A stretch of 64,000 nt of DNA from Gordonia neofelifaecis NRRL B-59395. Its GTDB lineage: Bacteria; Actinomycetota; Actinomycetes; Mycobacteriales; Mycobacteriaceae. Under the pieces are notes generated by a model. The model was given only the letters and a program-made list of their open reading frames with translations. It made no database searches and was not told the DNA's origin. Position 1 is the first letter of the stretch. Every line of letters starts with the position of its first letter. This document shows positions 25,602-35,305 of the stretch, piece by piece. Location of the stretch: NCBI RefSeq assembly GCF_000192435.1, contig NZ_AEUD01000004.1:239355-303354 (forward strand), read 5' to 3'. The position numbers were made by a program, and so were the translations under genes.

Positions 25602-26123
25602 TCAGTCCCCGTCGAGCCATTCGAGTGGTGTACCCACCTGCGCGTCGAGCCATGCCTGTACGCCGCCGGACACGGCGGGGCCGCCCATCGTCGAGGAGGC
25701 GATCCGGATGGCGTCCTCGGCTTCGGCGGTGGTGAGATGGCCGGCGGTGTGAGCCTCGAACAGTTCGTCGACGTCGATCAGCTCGAGGGGCTGTCCCGGC
25801 TGGTCGACCAGGTCGAGATACCAGTCGACGGCGTGCCAGCGCCCGTCTGCGTCGGGGCCGGAGAACGCACCGACGTCCAGATACAGCCGTTGGCCCTCGC
25901 GATAGCCGTCGACGAAGTGGAAGATGTTGGCGCGCAAGCCGAGTGCGGGGAGCAGCCACGTCTCCAGATGCGTGAACCGCGGATGATCGGCGGTCCGCGA
26001 CATGTACAGGCCGTAATCGGTGACGCGGTAGTCGAGCACCGGTCGGACGAAGCCCTTGTTGTCGGTGTTCGTCATCGCGGCGACGTCGAAGACCTCGCGT
26101 TTGGGCGGATGCACGTCGGCCAT
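25602..26123 (-). CDS. DUF402 domain protein
   Basis: A 173-residue protein with the DUF402 (FomD/nucleoside-diphosphatase-like barrel) pattern: FVDGYREGQRLYLDVG, then WYLDLV with conserved acidic residues, and IDVDELFEA. Members hydrolyse nucleotides or act on phosphorylated metabolites, but the mycobacterial neighbours of uvrB with this domain have no assigned role to my knowledge. An alternative start at M17 (AMTNTD) is possible. It reads the same way as the PucR-type gene 40 bases upstream. Confidence 0.78.
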   Translation of the reverse strand: MADVHPPKREVFDVAAMTNTDNKGFVRPVLDYRVTDYGLYMSRTADHPRFTHLETWLLPALGLRANIFHFVDGYREGQRLYLDVGAFSGPDADGRWHAVDWYLDLVDQPGQPLELIDVDELFEAHTAGHLTTAEAEDAIRIASSTMGGPAVSGGVQAWLDAQVGTPLEWLDGD

Positions 26124-26163
26124 GGCCTCAGCTTGTCATATGCGGCGGTCCGAGTCGGCGCGT

Positions 26164-27417
26164 TCAGCGAGCGGCGAGGACCAGCGAACCCAGCAATTCG
26201 CATGCGGTCAGCGAGACGGCGAGATCGAGCCGATCGCGCTCGGCGCCGATCATCGACAGCGCCTTGTCGACGCGGTACTTCACGGTGTTCCGGTGCAGAT
26301 TGAGCCGTGCCGCGGTCCGCACGTGGCTGTCAGCCGTCGCGAGGAACACGGCCAGGGTCTCGCGCAGCGGTGCGGTGGCCGGTGAGTCCGAGGCGAGGTC
26401 GCCCAGCACCTCCCGGACCCAGGCCGCAGTCGTGTCGACGTCCTGCCCGAGCAGGGCCGAGACCGCGATCCCGGGATCGTCGTAGCCGATCCGCGCTCCA
26501 GTGGGGCTCCCCGGAACCGAGGCGACTCGCAGCGCGGCGAGTGCCTGCTCGTGGCTGCGCCGGAAGCCTGCGGCCCCGGAGCACCGCTGGCCGACAGCTG
26601 CGCGTACACCGGTCGGCAACCGATCGAACACGAGTCCCGAACTCGACTCGGCGGAGCGTGCGCGCGGGCGTGGTCCCGGGTACGGAACCCACACCCATAC
26701 CGTCGACCGATCGACCGGCGTCACCAGCGGCGGACCGTCGGACCGGCTGGCGACCGCAGCGCGTCGCGCAATCCGGTCGAGCTCCGCCAGTTCCACGCCC
26801 GACCGATCGTCGATCCAGAGGACCGCGGACTGATGTACGCGGTCGAGCCGATACGCGGTGTCGCGTTCGAACTCGTCCGCCGACGATTCGGGGGAGGCCA
26901 ACAGATTGTGGACCGTGGTGGTGAGCGCCGTTCCGTTGACGCCGGCCCACCGCCTGCGCTCGTTCTCGTAGGCCTCGAAGACGTAGCCGGTGATCCAGTC
27001 GATGTATCGGTAGATCGACTCGGAGACGGCCGCGGTGAGGTCGAGCGCCTCCTGTGCAGGCAGATTCATCTCGGTGATGATCCGGTAGATCACCTGGAGC
27101 GAGTAGTTCTGGCCCATGTGATAGGCGCGGACCAGTGCGTTCGACGGGATCTCCCGCTGCGCGAGGCGTAGCGCGTACTCGACGGCGGCGGTCGGCGGTT
27201 GCAGGTTGCTCAGCGGAATGTCGCCGGCCAGCATGTCGACGATGTTGGTGACATTGCCGTGCACACTGGCCCCGAGCATCTCGACCAGGACCGGATCGTC
27301 GTCGAGCTGGTCGATCCCGCCGGCGAGCGTATCGGTGATGCCGCCGGACAGTCCCAGCAGATCCTCCCGCATCTTGCGGCCGACCGCAGCGGCACGCTGC
27401 GTCACCAGATCGCTCAT
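26164..27417 (-). CDS. PucR/CdaR-type transcriptional regulator
   Basis: A 417-residue regulator. An N-terminal sensory domain of about 160 residues (IPSNALVRAYHMGQNY, IDWITGYVFEAYENERRRW) is followed by a GGDEF-like remnant. The C-terminal PucR HTH lies in TLAVFLATADSHVRTAARLNLHRNTVKYRV, near residues 340-370 (given by its ends). It is coupled by ATGA (27414-27417) to the broken oxidoreductase gene upstream, so it once belonged to that fatty-acid/aromatic-type operon and would have regulated it. Ligand unknown. Confidence 0.88.
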   Translation of the reverse strand: MSDLVTQRAAAVGRKMREDLLGLSGGITDTLAGGIDQLDDDPVLVEMLGASVHGNVTNIVDMLAGDIPLSNLQPPTAAVEYALRLAQREIPSNALVRAYHMGQNYSLQVIYRIITEMNLPAQEALDLTAAVSESIYRYIDWITGYVFEAYENERRRWAGVNGTALTTTVHNLLASPESSADEFERDTAYRLDRVHQSAVLWIDDRSGVELAELDRIARRAAVASRSDGPPLVTPVDRSTVWVWVPYPGPRPRARSAESSSGLVFDRLPTGVRAAVGQRCSGAAGFRRSHEQALAALRVASVPGSPTGARIGYDDPGIAVSALLGQDVDTTAAWVREVLGDLASDSPATAPLRETLAVFLATADSHVRTAARLNLHRNTVKYRVDKALSMIGAERDRLDLAVSLTACELLGSLVLAAR

Positions 27418-28084
27418 CGGCGGCGTGCTCCTCGTCGATGCCGTCGCAGCGCGGACTCGGCCGCGTTGTATCCGCAGAGCCCGTGGACGCCGGCACCGGG
27501 GGGTGTCGACTGCGAACAGAGGAAGACGCCGTCGACACCGGTGAAGTACGGGTCGATCGCCGCTCGCGGGCGGAGCAGCATCTGCAACCCGTCGTTGGCG
27601 CCGCCGATGATGTCGCCCGCGGCGTAGTTCAGGTTGTACTCGGCCATCTGCGGCACGGTGGTCGTCCGCTGTTCGACGATGATGTCGCGGAAGCCCGGTG
27701 CGAAGCGCTCGATCTGCGAGACGACCGCCTCGGTGGCGTCGCCGGCGTATCCCGCCGGAACGTGCGCGTACGAGTAGATCGGATTGATCCCGCCCGAACT
27801 CCGCGTGGGATCGGCGACGTACTGCTGTCCGAGCAGGACGAAGGGCCGATCCGGCATCTCGCCGCGGTCGCGCAGCTTCTCCGCCAGGCGCACCTCCTCG
27901 AACGAACCGCCCAGATGGACGGTGCCCGCGCGGGCGCAGTCCGGATCGCGCCAGGGGATGTCGCCGCGCACGGCGAAATCGACCTTGAACGCCGCGGCGC
28001 CCACCCGATAACGCTGATACGACCGCCGGATCCGCCCGGGCATCAGATCGCCGTACAGCGAAACCGCCTGAGCGGGCGAAAGAT
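27414..28084 (-). pseudogene. FAD-dependent oxidoreductase (CrtI/phytoene desaturase-like), C-terminal remnant
   Basis: About 223 codons remain of a protein family that is normally near 480-530 residues. The remnant reads SPAQAVSLYGDLMPG..., then AAFKVDFAVRGDIPW, INPIYSYAHVP and the closing FAD-site motif GVFLCSQSTPPGAGVHGLCGYNAAESAL. The dinucleotide-binding N-terminus is missing, and the frame joins directly to an acyl-CoA ligase sequence in another frame at about 28078-28086. It cannot make a working flavoprotein. The intact downstream coupling to the pucR gene shows that this was a real gene. Confidence 0.8.
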
Positions 28085-28921
28085 GGGGAAGGAGAAGCGG
28101 TCGCCGATGAGCGTGAGGAGTTCCCGTGAGATCGGGGCGGCTCCGCAGATGCCGAAGCGGAGCGACGACAGGTCGGCCGCGGCGGCCTGCGGCGACGACA
28201 CGAGCAGCGCGTAGATGGTCGGGACGCCCGAGAAGTAGGTGGGCCGGAGCCTCTCGACGTCGGCGAAGAACCCGCCGACCGAGAACTTCGGGACGATGCT
28301 CACCTGCGCGCCGGCGATGAACGGGGTCAACACGGTCACGCAGATCGCGTTGACGTGGAACAGCGGAAGGATGACGAGGGCGTGGTCGGCGGGTGTCAGT
28401 TCCTGCAGGCCGGCCATGGTCGTCGCCATGTAGCGGAGATTCGCGTGCGTGAGCTGAACGCCCTTCGGCCGCCCGGTGGAGCCCGACGTGTAGATGAGGA
28501 GCGCGACGGACTCGGGTGCCGGCGTCGCGGGCGGCTGCCACGCCTGCGTGGGCGCGGTCGCGAGATCGGCGACGTCGATGACGTCGCGGTCGCCGATGGG
28601 CCGATCACTGACGATGACCCGGACGCCGGCGTCGTCGAGTTGATAGGCCGCCTCGTCGACGGTGAACGCTGGATTGACAGGGGTGGCCGCGGCGCCGATC
28701 CGCCATGCGGCGGCCATGACCAGGATCAGCTCGGACCTGTTCGGCAGGAAGGTGGCGACCACGTCGCCGTCGCGGACTCCGTGACCGGACAACTGCTCGG
28801 CGCAGGCTTCGACGCGGGCGGCGAACTCGGCGTACGTGTACGCGGCGTCGTCGTCGCGAATGCAGGGCGCCGCACCTCGCGATGCGTTGTCCCACGGGAA
28901 GTACGTTGCGGTCGTGGTCAC
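28078..28921 (-). pseudogene. AMP-dependent acyl-CoA ligase, N-terminal remnant
   Basis: About 280 of the usual 500 residues are present from a GTG start with a good AGGAAAGG site. The A3 motif YTSGSTGRPKGVQLTHANL is intact near residue 140 and LPLFHVNA near 183. The sequence matches the family up to GDRFSFPI, where a VEGYGLSE-type motif is expected. It then changes to an unrelated 14-residue tail and stops at 28043. The C-terminal catalytic lid is lost, so adenylation may be possible but full ligase activity is not. Confidence 0.8.
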
Positions 28922-28934
28922 TCAGATCACCTTT

Positions 28935-28951
28935 CCTCACTGTCTGTGAGG
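28935..28951. promoter_or_regulatory. Candidate operator upstream of the broken ligase gene
   Basis: CCTCAC-TGTCT-GTGAGG is an inverted repeat with six-base arms, 14 bases upstream of the ligase GTG start. The 135-base gap 28922-29056 holds no gene. The repeat could bind the PucR-type regulator or another factor; the decayed operon may make it functionless. Confidence 0.4.
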
Positions 28952-29056
28952 TAAGACGCTATTGAGGTGAGGAGAGTGGAGATACGGCCCGCGAGGCCAG
29001 ACTTCCGGACGGTCGTTGTGCGGCGAGCACAATCGTCCGAGGGCTGTCGATCCGGG

Positions 29057-29530
29057 TCAGGCCTTCATGACATTGGCACCGTCTACCCGGACCGCGACCG
29101 GCTTCAGCGGCTCGGATGCCGGACCGTTCGCGACCGTGCCGTCGAGGTGGAACTTGCTGCCGTGGCACGGGCAGTTGATCGTCCCGTCGCTGACTCCGGA
29201 CAGCGAGCATCCGGCATGCGTACAGGTGGCGGTGAATCCCTGGAAAGAGCCCTGCGTCGGTTGAGTGATGACGACGTCTCCGGCGATGACGCCGCCGCCG
29301 ACTGGGACGTCGGCGGTCGCAGCCAATGTGCCTGCGGGAGACCCGGCCGGCGGCGTGACACCGCGGGGTGGATCCTCGCTCGATCCGCATGCCGTGAGCC
29401 CGACACCGAGAGCAACGGCGCCGACTGTTACTCCTGCGCCTGCGACGAATCTCCGCCGAGACACCCCCGGGCCGGATGCGTGTGACTGATCGTCGGGAAC
29501 CGAATCGGTCATCGAGGCGTTCGAGGTCAT
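29057..29530 (-). CDS. Rieske [2Fe-2S] lipoprotein with Tat signal
   Basis: A 157-residue precursor. The twin-arginine motif SRRRFVAGAG near residue 24 and a lipobox LTAC in the following hydrophobic stretch suggest Tat export and lipid anchoring. The mature part is a small Rieske domain with CTHAGC and CPCHGSKF ligand boxes (C-x-H and C-x2-H). Such proteins pass electrons at the outer face of the membrane, but no partner oxidase or cytochrome is adjacent. An ATG at 29569 would add 13 residues; the ATG at 29530 has AAGGGA upstream and is preferred. Confidence 0.86.
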   Translation of the reverse strand: MTSNASMTDSVPDDQSHASGPGVSRRRFVAGAGVTVGAVALGVGLTACGSSEDPPRGVTPPAGSPAGTLAATADVPVGGGVIAGDVVITQPTQGSFQGFTATCTHAGCSLSGVSDGTINCPCHGSKFHLDGTVANGPASEPLKPVAVRVDGANVMKA

Positions 29531-29613
29531 GGGCGTACGGTCCCTTCGGTCGAAGTCGGGTGGCTTCATTCTGGCGTATGTGGAGCGGCACTGCTCACGT
29601 TGCCAGACACCTC

Positions 29614-30051
29614 TCAGACACCTCGTACCGATCCGTCAGACCCGACCGAGAACGCCGGATTGAACACGAAGTCCCAGCGGAAGCCGTCGGGATCGGCGAC
29701 GCAGGCACTGGTGCCGCCCCATTCCTGATCCGTCGGCGGATTGACGGGTTCGGCGCCCGCGGCGACCGCTGCGGCGTACATCCTTCGTACGGTGTCGGCA
29801 TCGGCGACGTTGTGTCCCAAGGACATCGGCGGTGCCAGCTCACCGTGTCCGACGGCTCCGTACTCGCTGGGCATCGAAGCGACGTTCCACAGGGCGAGCA
29901 TCAACCCGGGGCCGATCTGGACGAACGTGATCTCGCCGGGAATCGCGTTGATGAGCGGGAACCCGAGTCCGTCGGTATAGAAGGCCGTCGATCGGCCGAC
30001 GTCGCGGACTCCGAGAGTGATGGCGGTGACGGGCGGCGTGGGGGTGGACAT
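29614..30051 (-). CDS. VOC (glyoxalase/bleomycin-resistance fold) protein
   Basis: A 145-residue protein with the vicinal-oxygen-chelate fold: AITLGVRDVGRSTAFYTDGLGF at the N-terminus and CVADPDGFRWDFVFNPAF at the C-terminus. Function and ligand are unknown. The second ATG, at 30051, is chosen over the one at 30063 because GGAG lies six bases upstream of it. It is divergent from uvrB with a 127-base gap. Confidence 0.82.
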   Translation of the reverse strand: MSTPTPPVTAITLGVRDVGRSTAFYTDGLGFPLINAIPGEITFVQIGPGLMLALWNVASMPSEYGAVGHGELAPPMSLGHNVADADTVRRMYAAAVAAGAEPVNPPTDQEWGGTSACVADPDGFRWDFVFNPAFSVGSDGSVRGV

Positions 30052-30149
30052 CGCGATCTCCATCGACGTGGGTGAACGGTGACTCGATTGTGCACCGGAG
30101 GTCTGACAAAAGGGAGCTGGTTGGACGGCCGGAACTCGACGGACCGCCG

Positions 30150-30172
30150 TTGTCCGACCCCGCGTCTACGCT
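30150..30172 (+). promoter_or_regulatory. DNA-damage (RecA-NDp/PafBC-type) promoter of uvrB
   Basis: TTGTCCGAC-N8-TACGCT matches the LexA-independent damage promoter described in mycobacteria (TTGTCRGTG-N8-TANNNT) and activated by PafBC. The -10 ends six bases before the uvrB ATG, so the transcript would be almost or fully leaderless. The uvrA gene has the same arrangement at 36046-36068. The match is seen; the regulation is inferred from published consensus. Confidence 0.75.
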
Positions 30173-30178
30173 GGGGGC

Positions 30179-32332
30179 ATGGCATTTCCAGCGGAGAAAC
30201 CGGTCATCGCGCACTCGGAGTTCCGGCCGATCGGGGAGATCGAGCGCAAGGACTCCAGGTTCGAGGTCGTCAGCGAGTACGAGCCTGCGGGCGATCAGCC
30301 GACGGCGATCGCGGACCTGGAACGCCGCTTGAACACTGGCGAGCGTGACATCGTGCTGCTCGGCGCGACGGGTACCGGTAAGTCCGCGACGACGGCATGG
30401 CTCATCGAGAAGGTCCAGCGTCCGACACTGGTGATGGCGCCGAACAAGACGCTGGCCGCGCAGCTTGCGAACGAGCTGCGAGAGATGTTGCCGCACAACG
30501 CCGTCGAGTACTTCGTGTCGTACTACGACTACTACCAGCCGGAGGCGTACATCGCGCAGACGGACACGTACATCGAGAAGGACAGCTCGATCAACGACGA
30601 CGTCGAGCGCCTCAGGCACGCGGCGACCTCGAGTCTGCTGTCGCGCCGCGACGTGGTCGTGGTCGCGTCGGTCTCCTGCATCTACGGCCTGGGCACGCCG
30701 CAGTCGTATCTGGACCGGTCGGTGGAGTTGTCGGTGGGCCAGACGATCGACCGCGATGCGCTGCTCCGGCTGCTGGTGGACGTGCAGTACACCCGGAACG
30801 ACGTCTCGTTCACCCGCGGCGGGTTCCGGGTCCGCGGTGACACGGTCGAGATCATCCCGTCGTACGAGGAGCTGGCGGTCCGCATCGAGTTCTTCGGCGA
30901 CGAGGTCGACTCGCTCTACTACCTGCATCCGCTGACCGGCGACGTGGTGCGGAAAGTCGATTCGCTCCGGATCTTTCCGGCCACCCACTATGTCGCCGGG
31001 CCGGAGCGGATGGCCGTCGCGATGGAGAGCATCGAGAAGGAACTCGAGGAACGGCTGGCCGATCTCGAGGCGAAGGGCAAGCTGCTCGAGGCCCAGCGTC
31101 TCCGGATGCGGACCACGTACGACCTCGAGATGATGCGGCAGGTGGGCTTCTGCTCGGGCATCGAGAACTATTCGCGGCACATCGACGGTCGCGGACCGGG
31201 GACCGCCCCGGCGACCCTGCTCGACTACTTCCCGGACGACTTCCTGCTGGTCATCGACGAGTCGCATGTGACGGTCCCGCAGATCGGCGCGATGTACGAG
31301 GGCGACATGTCGCGCAAGCGAAACCTCGTCGAGTACGGATTCCGGTTGCCCTCGGCGGTCGACAACCGTCCGCTGACGTGGGACGAGTTCGTCGACCGGG
31401 TGGGGCAGACCGTCTACCTGTCCGCTACGCCCGGTGCGTACGAACTGGGACAGTCCGGTGGCGAGTTCGTGGAGCAGGTGATCCGGCCGACGGGCCTCCT
31501 CGATCCGCAGATCGTCGTCAAACCGACGAAGGGGCAGATCGACGACCTGGTGCACGAGATCCGCGAGCGCACCGAACGCGATGAACGCATCTTGGTCACC
31601 ACGCTCACCAAGAAGATGGCGGAGGACCTCACCGACTATCTGCTGGAACTCGGCATCCGCGTCCGCTATCTCCATTCGGAGGTGGACACGCTGCGCCGAG
31701 TGGAACTGCTCCGGCAACTGCGCAGTGGAGAGTATGACGTCCTCGTCGGCATCAATCTGCTTCGTGAGGGACTCGACCTGCCGGAGGTCTCGCTCGTGGC
31801 GATTCTCGATGCGGACAAGGAGGGCTTTCTCCGGAGCACGACCTCGTTGATTCAGACCATCGGCCGCGCGGCGCGAAACGTGTCCGGTGAGGTCCACATG
31901 TATGCGGACAAGATCACCGATTCGATGGCGAATGCGATCGAGGAGACCGACCGCCGCCGTGCCAAGCAGATCGCCTACAACGAGGAGAAGGGCGTCGATC
32001 CGCAGCCTTTGCGGAAGAAGATCGCCGACATCCTGGATCAGGTCTACGCCGAGGCCGACGACTCCGTGGAGATCGGTGGCTCCGGTCGAAATGCCAGTCG
32101 CGGCAGGCGAGCTCAGGGTGAAGTGTCGAAGGTCGCAAGCTCCGGGGTCATCGAGAACCGCGACACATCGGGGATGCCGCGAGCCGAATTGGCTGATCTG
32201 GTGCAACAACTCACTGATCAGATGATGAATGCGGCGCGTGATCTCCAGTTCGAACTCGCGGCGCGACTGCGCGACGAGATCGCGGATTTGAAGAAAGAAT
32301 TGCGGGGAATGGACGCGGCAGGTATCAAGTGA
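30179..32332 (+). CDS. uvrB: Excinuclease ABC subunit B
   Basis: A 717-residue helicase-like subunit of nucleotide excision repair that verifies damage and recruits UvrC. The Walker A motif GATGTGKS lies near residue 61, the damage-clamping beta-hairpin region [21 protein letters not shown] near 115, the DESH box near 358, [20 protein letters not shown] near 530 and a C-terminal UVR motif ([30 protein letters not shown], near 665-710, given by its ends). The length is normal. The ATG follows directly after a damage-type promoter, and there is no Shine-Dalgarno site, in keeping with a leaderless message. Confidence 0.98.
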   Translation: MAFPAEKPVIAHSEFRPIGEIERKDSRFEVVSEYEPAGDQPTAIADLERRLNTGERDIVLLGATGTGKSATTAWLIEKVQRPTLVMAPNKTLAAQLANELREMLPHNAVEYFVSYYDYYQPEAYIAQTDTYIEKDSSINDDVERLRHAATSSLLSRRDVVVVASVSCIYGLGTPQSYLDRSVELSVGQTIDRDALLRLLVDVQYTRNDVSFTRGGFRVRGDTVEIIPSYEELAVRIEFFGDEVDSLYYLHPLTGDVVRKVDSLRIFPATHYVAGPERMAVAMESIEKELEERLADLEAKGKLLEAQRLRMRTTYDLEMMRQVGFCSGIENYSRHIDGRGPGTAPATLLDYFPDDFLLVIDESHVTVPQIGAMYEGDMSRKRNLVEYGFRLPSAVDNRPLTWDEFVDRVGQTVYLSATPGAYELGQSGGEFVEQVIRPTGLLDPQIVVKPTKGQIDDLVHEIRERTERDERILVTTLTKKMAEDLTDYLLELGIRVRYLHSEVDTLRRVELLRQLRSGEYDVLVGINLLREGLDLPEVSLVAILDADKEGFLRSTTSLIQTIGRAARNVSGEVHMYADKITDSMANAIEETDRRRAKQIAYNEEKGVDPQPLRKKIADILDQVYAEADDSVEIGGSGRNASRGRRAQGEVSKVASSGVIENRDTSGMPRAELADLVQQLTDQMMNAARDLQFELAARLRDEIADLKKELRGMDAAGIK

Positions 32333-32445
32333 CGCAGTTCGGCGGGTAGTCAGGGTATGTTCGTCACGAGCAACGCATTCCTGGGCTCGAACGCGGGATT
32401 CGTTTCGCGTCTCGACCCACGTCGCATCTGGAGGGAATCACAACC

Positions 32446-32889
32446 ATGAGCGGTTACACCACGATTGTGGTCGGCACGGACGGCTCGGAGTCGTCGATGA
32501 AGGCGGTCGAGCGGGCGGGAGCGATCTCGGGCGACGCCACCGTCGTGATCGCGTGCGCCTACTTCCCGAACGACGGGAAGGCGGCGAGCGCGGCCACCGA
32601 CACGTTGCGGGACGAGGCGTATCAGGTCATGGGCTCATCGCCGACCGAAGAGATCCTGCGCACCGCGAAGGAGCGGGCGACCGGGGCCGGCGCGACCAAG
32701 GTCGTGCAGCGCGCCATTCAGGGCGCTCCGGTCGACGCCCTGCTGCAGCTCGTCGTCGACGTGCAGGCCGACCTGCTGGTCGTCGGCAACAAGGGCTTGA
32801 ACTCGATCGCGGGCCGTCTGCTCGGATCGGTGCCCGCGGACGTCGCGCGCAAGGCTGCCTGCGACGTGCTGATCGTCCACACCACGTAG
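32446..32889 (+). CDS. Universal stress protein (UspA family)
   Basis: A 147-residue single-domain Usp. It starts TTIVVGTDGSESSMKAVERA and has the ATP-binding motif GNKGLNSIAGRLLGSVPADV near residue 112, so it should be of the ATP-binding class like mycobacterial TB15.3, which sits at the same place beside uvrB. A GGAGGGAATCACAACC leader provides the ribosome site. A strong terminator follows inside the end of the convergent helicase gene. Confidence 0.92.
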   Translation: MSGYTTIVVGTDGSESSMKAVERAGAISGDATVVIACAYFPNDGKAASAATDTLRDEAYQVMGSSPTEEILRTAKERATGAGATKVVQRAIQGAPVDALLQLVVDVQADLLVVGNKGLNSIAGRLLGSVPADVARKAACDVLIVHTT

Positions 32890-32905
32890 TAGCGGAACGA
32901 CCCGA

Positions 32906-35186
32906 TCAGGGGCCTGCCGGAAGATCTTCGAGGTCTTCGGGCAGGCCCTTTTCGTGAATCACGATCACTCGCTGGGTGGCGCGGGTCAAAGCGACGTACA
33001 GGTCCGACAACCCGCGCGGCGAGCCGCTCACCAGATCGAGCGGCTCCAGAACGATGACGTTGTCGAATTCCAGTCCCTTGGACGAGGTGATCGCATGCAC
33101 CGCGAGATCGGGATCGATCGGCGAGATCTGGTCGCGTGCGTCGTCGGCGGACGCGTCCGCAGTGATGACCGTCGTCAGGCCCGGCCACTGCGCCGAGGTG
33201 GCCAGTCGGGCCGCGGCGCGCGGTCCGTCGCCCTGCTCGGCCTGCACCGCATAAGGCTCGATTCCATTGCTGCGCAACGACCTCGGCGGTTTCTGATCGG
33301 GACTGATCCGCGGCAGGAGGCGGTTCGCGTAGTCGGTGATCTCTGACGGTGTGCGGTAGTTGATCGTCAGCTCGGCCAACCGCCACCGGTTCGCGACGTA
33401 CGGGGTGAAGACGTCTGACCACGAGGTACTGCCCGCGGCGTCGCCGGTCTGCGCGGTGTCGCCGATCACCGTCATCCACCGATTCGGGATGCGGCGCATG
33501 ACCATGCGCCACGCCATCGACGACAGTTCCTGTGCCTCGTCGACGATCACGTGCCCGAACGTCCACGTGCGATCGGTGTACGCGCGCTCGGCGGTGGTGC
33601 GGTACTGGGAGTGCTCCTGTCGCTGGGCGAGTTGCTCGGCGTCGATGAGGTCGTACGCCATCAGGATCTCGGGGTCGAGATCGTCCTCGAGATCCTGCGG
33701 TGCCGAGCCGGTGAGGATGTCCAGCGCGTCCTGCGCCTCCGACAACTGCTGGCGCCAGCGGGCGCGCTCGGCGCGATCGGCCTCATCGGTCCGGTAGCCG
33801 ACGAGCTCGGCCAACTCGTCGAGCAGCGGGACGTCGGCGGGTGACAGGTCGGCGTCCGCCGGTCGGGGAGCGGACGGCCGGTACAGGGTTTCGCGATCGG
33901 CGTCTGTCCAGCCACGCGTCGACTTCCTCAGGTAGGCCGGATCGGCGTACAGATCGCGGAGGACGCCCTGGGGCGTGAGCTGAGGCCAGAACGCGGTCAC
34001 GGCACGGACCACGGCGTCGTCGAGTTCCAACTCGTGGCGGATGTCGTCGAGGTCGGCGCTGGTCAGCAGGGGCGACCCGTCCAGCTCGCTCGATCCGATC
34101 GTTCTCGCGTGCTGGGCGGCGAGCTCGTCGAGAGCCACGCGGATGAACGTCCGCTGCGCCAGGTTGTGAGCCCGGCGCGTGGCGCGCGCGGCGGCGCGCG
34201 CGGTCTTGACGATCTCGTTGTCGATCGCGAGGTCGTACCCGTCGAACGTCACGGAGACGCCGGGGCCCGGCAGTGACTGCTGGGCGCGCACGGCGGCGCG
34301 GAGGACGGCGAGCATGCGCTGGTCGCCCTTGATCGACGCGGCGGCGCGGGTGTCCCGGCCCGCCGCGTGAATGTCGGGGAACAGGTCGCCGATGGTCGAG
34401 AGGAGCACTCCCGTCTCGCCGAGCGAGGGGAGCACCTGCCCGATGTACCGCAGGAAGTCGTCGTTGGGGCCGATGATCAGCACGCCGCTGCGCGAGAGGA
34501 TCTCGCGGTGGGTGTACAGCAGGTAGGCGGCGCGGTGCAGCGCGACGGCGGTCTTGCCCGTTCCAGGTCCGCCCTGGACGACGAGGACGCCGCGATGAGT
34601 CGAGCGGATGATCTCGTCCTGTTCGCGCTGAATCGTCTCGACGATGTCGGTCATCTCGCCGGTGCGCGCGGCATTCAGCGCGTCGACGAGCGCCGACTCG
34701 TTGACGACGCTGACGTCCGCTCTTTCGCCGTCGATGCGTCCCGACTGCAGGTACTCGTCGGAGACGCCGCGCACGGTCCGCGACCGGGTCCGGATGTGCC
34801 GGCGCCGCTCGACGCCTTCCGGTGCGGCGGGCGGGGCCAGATAGAACGGCCGGGCGACGGGTCCGTTCGGTCGGCTCGCCGCGAGCGTCCACCGGTTCGT
34901 CGGCCAGGGCCTCGTCGGTCAGGTCGAGCCTGCCGAAGTAGAGGTTGTGCTCGGCGGCGTCGAACTTGGTGAGGTCCTCGTTGTACATCCGCTCGTACGA
35001 TTCGCGCTCCGAGAGCGCCTGCGGGGTGCCCGCCGATTCGCGCAGGGTCTCACTCAGACGACGGCGTGTGTTGGCGCGCATGCGGTCCAGTCGCGCGTAC
35101 ACGGAGTCCAAGTGCACCTGCTCCTGAACGACTCTGGCATCGGAATCGGCGGGGGCGGCGGAGGAAGACGGGTTCGACGCTGTCAC
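32906..35186 (-). pseudogene. HelD-like superfamily 1 helicase, frameshifted
   Basis: Two frames share one gene. Codons from 35186 down to about 34895 encode the N-terminal coiled coil (VVQEQVHLDSVYARLDRMRANTRRR through FDAAEHNLYFGRLDL, given by its ends). From about 34897 the +1 frame continues with VARPFYLAPPAAPEGV and a complete UvrD-type motor: GGPGTGKTAVALHRA, VIDEAQELS, VIGDTAQTGD, INYRTPSEI, SSKGLEFDNVIVLEP and YVALTRATQ. The segment between FGRLDL and RPFY is about half its usual length and lacks the usual YIGR and DWRAP signatures, so a small deletion probably caused the shift. HelD proteins bind RNA polymerase, recycle it, and in some actinobacteria protect it from rifamycins. A sequencing error is the alternative. 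Confidence 0.75.
32908..32952 (+). terminator. Intrinsic terminator of uspA
   Basis: AGGGGCCTGCC (32908-32918) pairs with GGCAGGCCCTT (32940-32950) with one G-T pair, and TTTT follows. It is one of the few hairpins in the window with a T-run. It overlaps the last codons of the convergent helD-like gene, which ends at 32906. Confidence 0.7.
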
Positions 35187-35259
35187 AGTCGCTCAATCTT
35201 ACCGGCTTCGGCGGACCCGTGCCGCGTGCGTCGTCCCGGCGGACACACCCTCGTTGCGA

Positions 35260-35305
35260 CGTCACACCCTCAGCTCAGGGCGCGAAGTCGCAGCGAGGTG
35301 TGACG
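35260..35305 (-). terminator. Candidate stem-loop after the MBL gene
   Basis: CGTCACACCCTC (35260-35271) and GAGGTGTGACG (35295-35305) form an 11-base stem with one bulged base. It lies immediately after the stop of the minus-strand MBL gene (35306) and upstream of the helD-like start. It could terminate MBL transcription, although there is no T-run. Confidence 0.5.

Noticed and set aside
30064-30149. A LexA (SOS) box upstream of uvrB
   Set aside because: I looked for TCGAAC...GTTCGA and found no acceptable match; the PafBC-type promoter fits instead.
29840-32209. 789-codon open frame on the minus strand opposite uvrB
   Set aside because: Same reason; it is the antisense shadow of uvrB and part of the VOC gene, without any recognisable domain.
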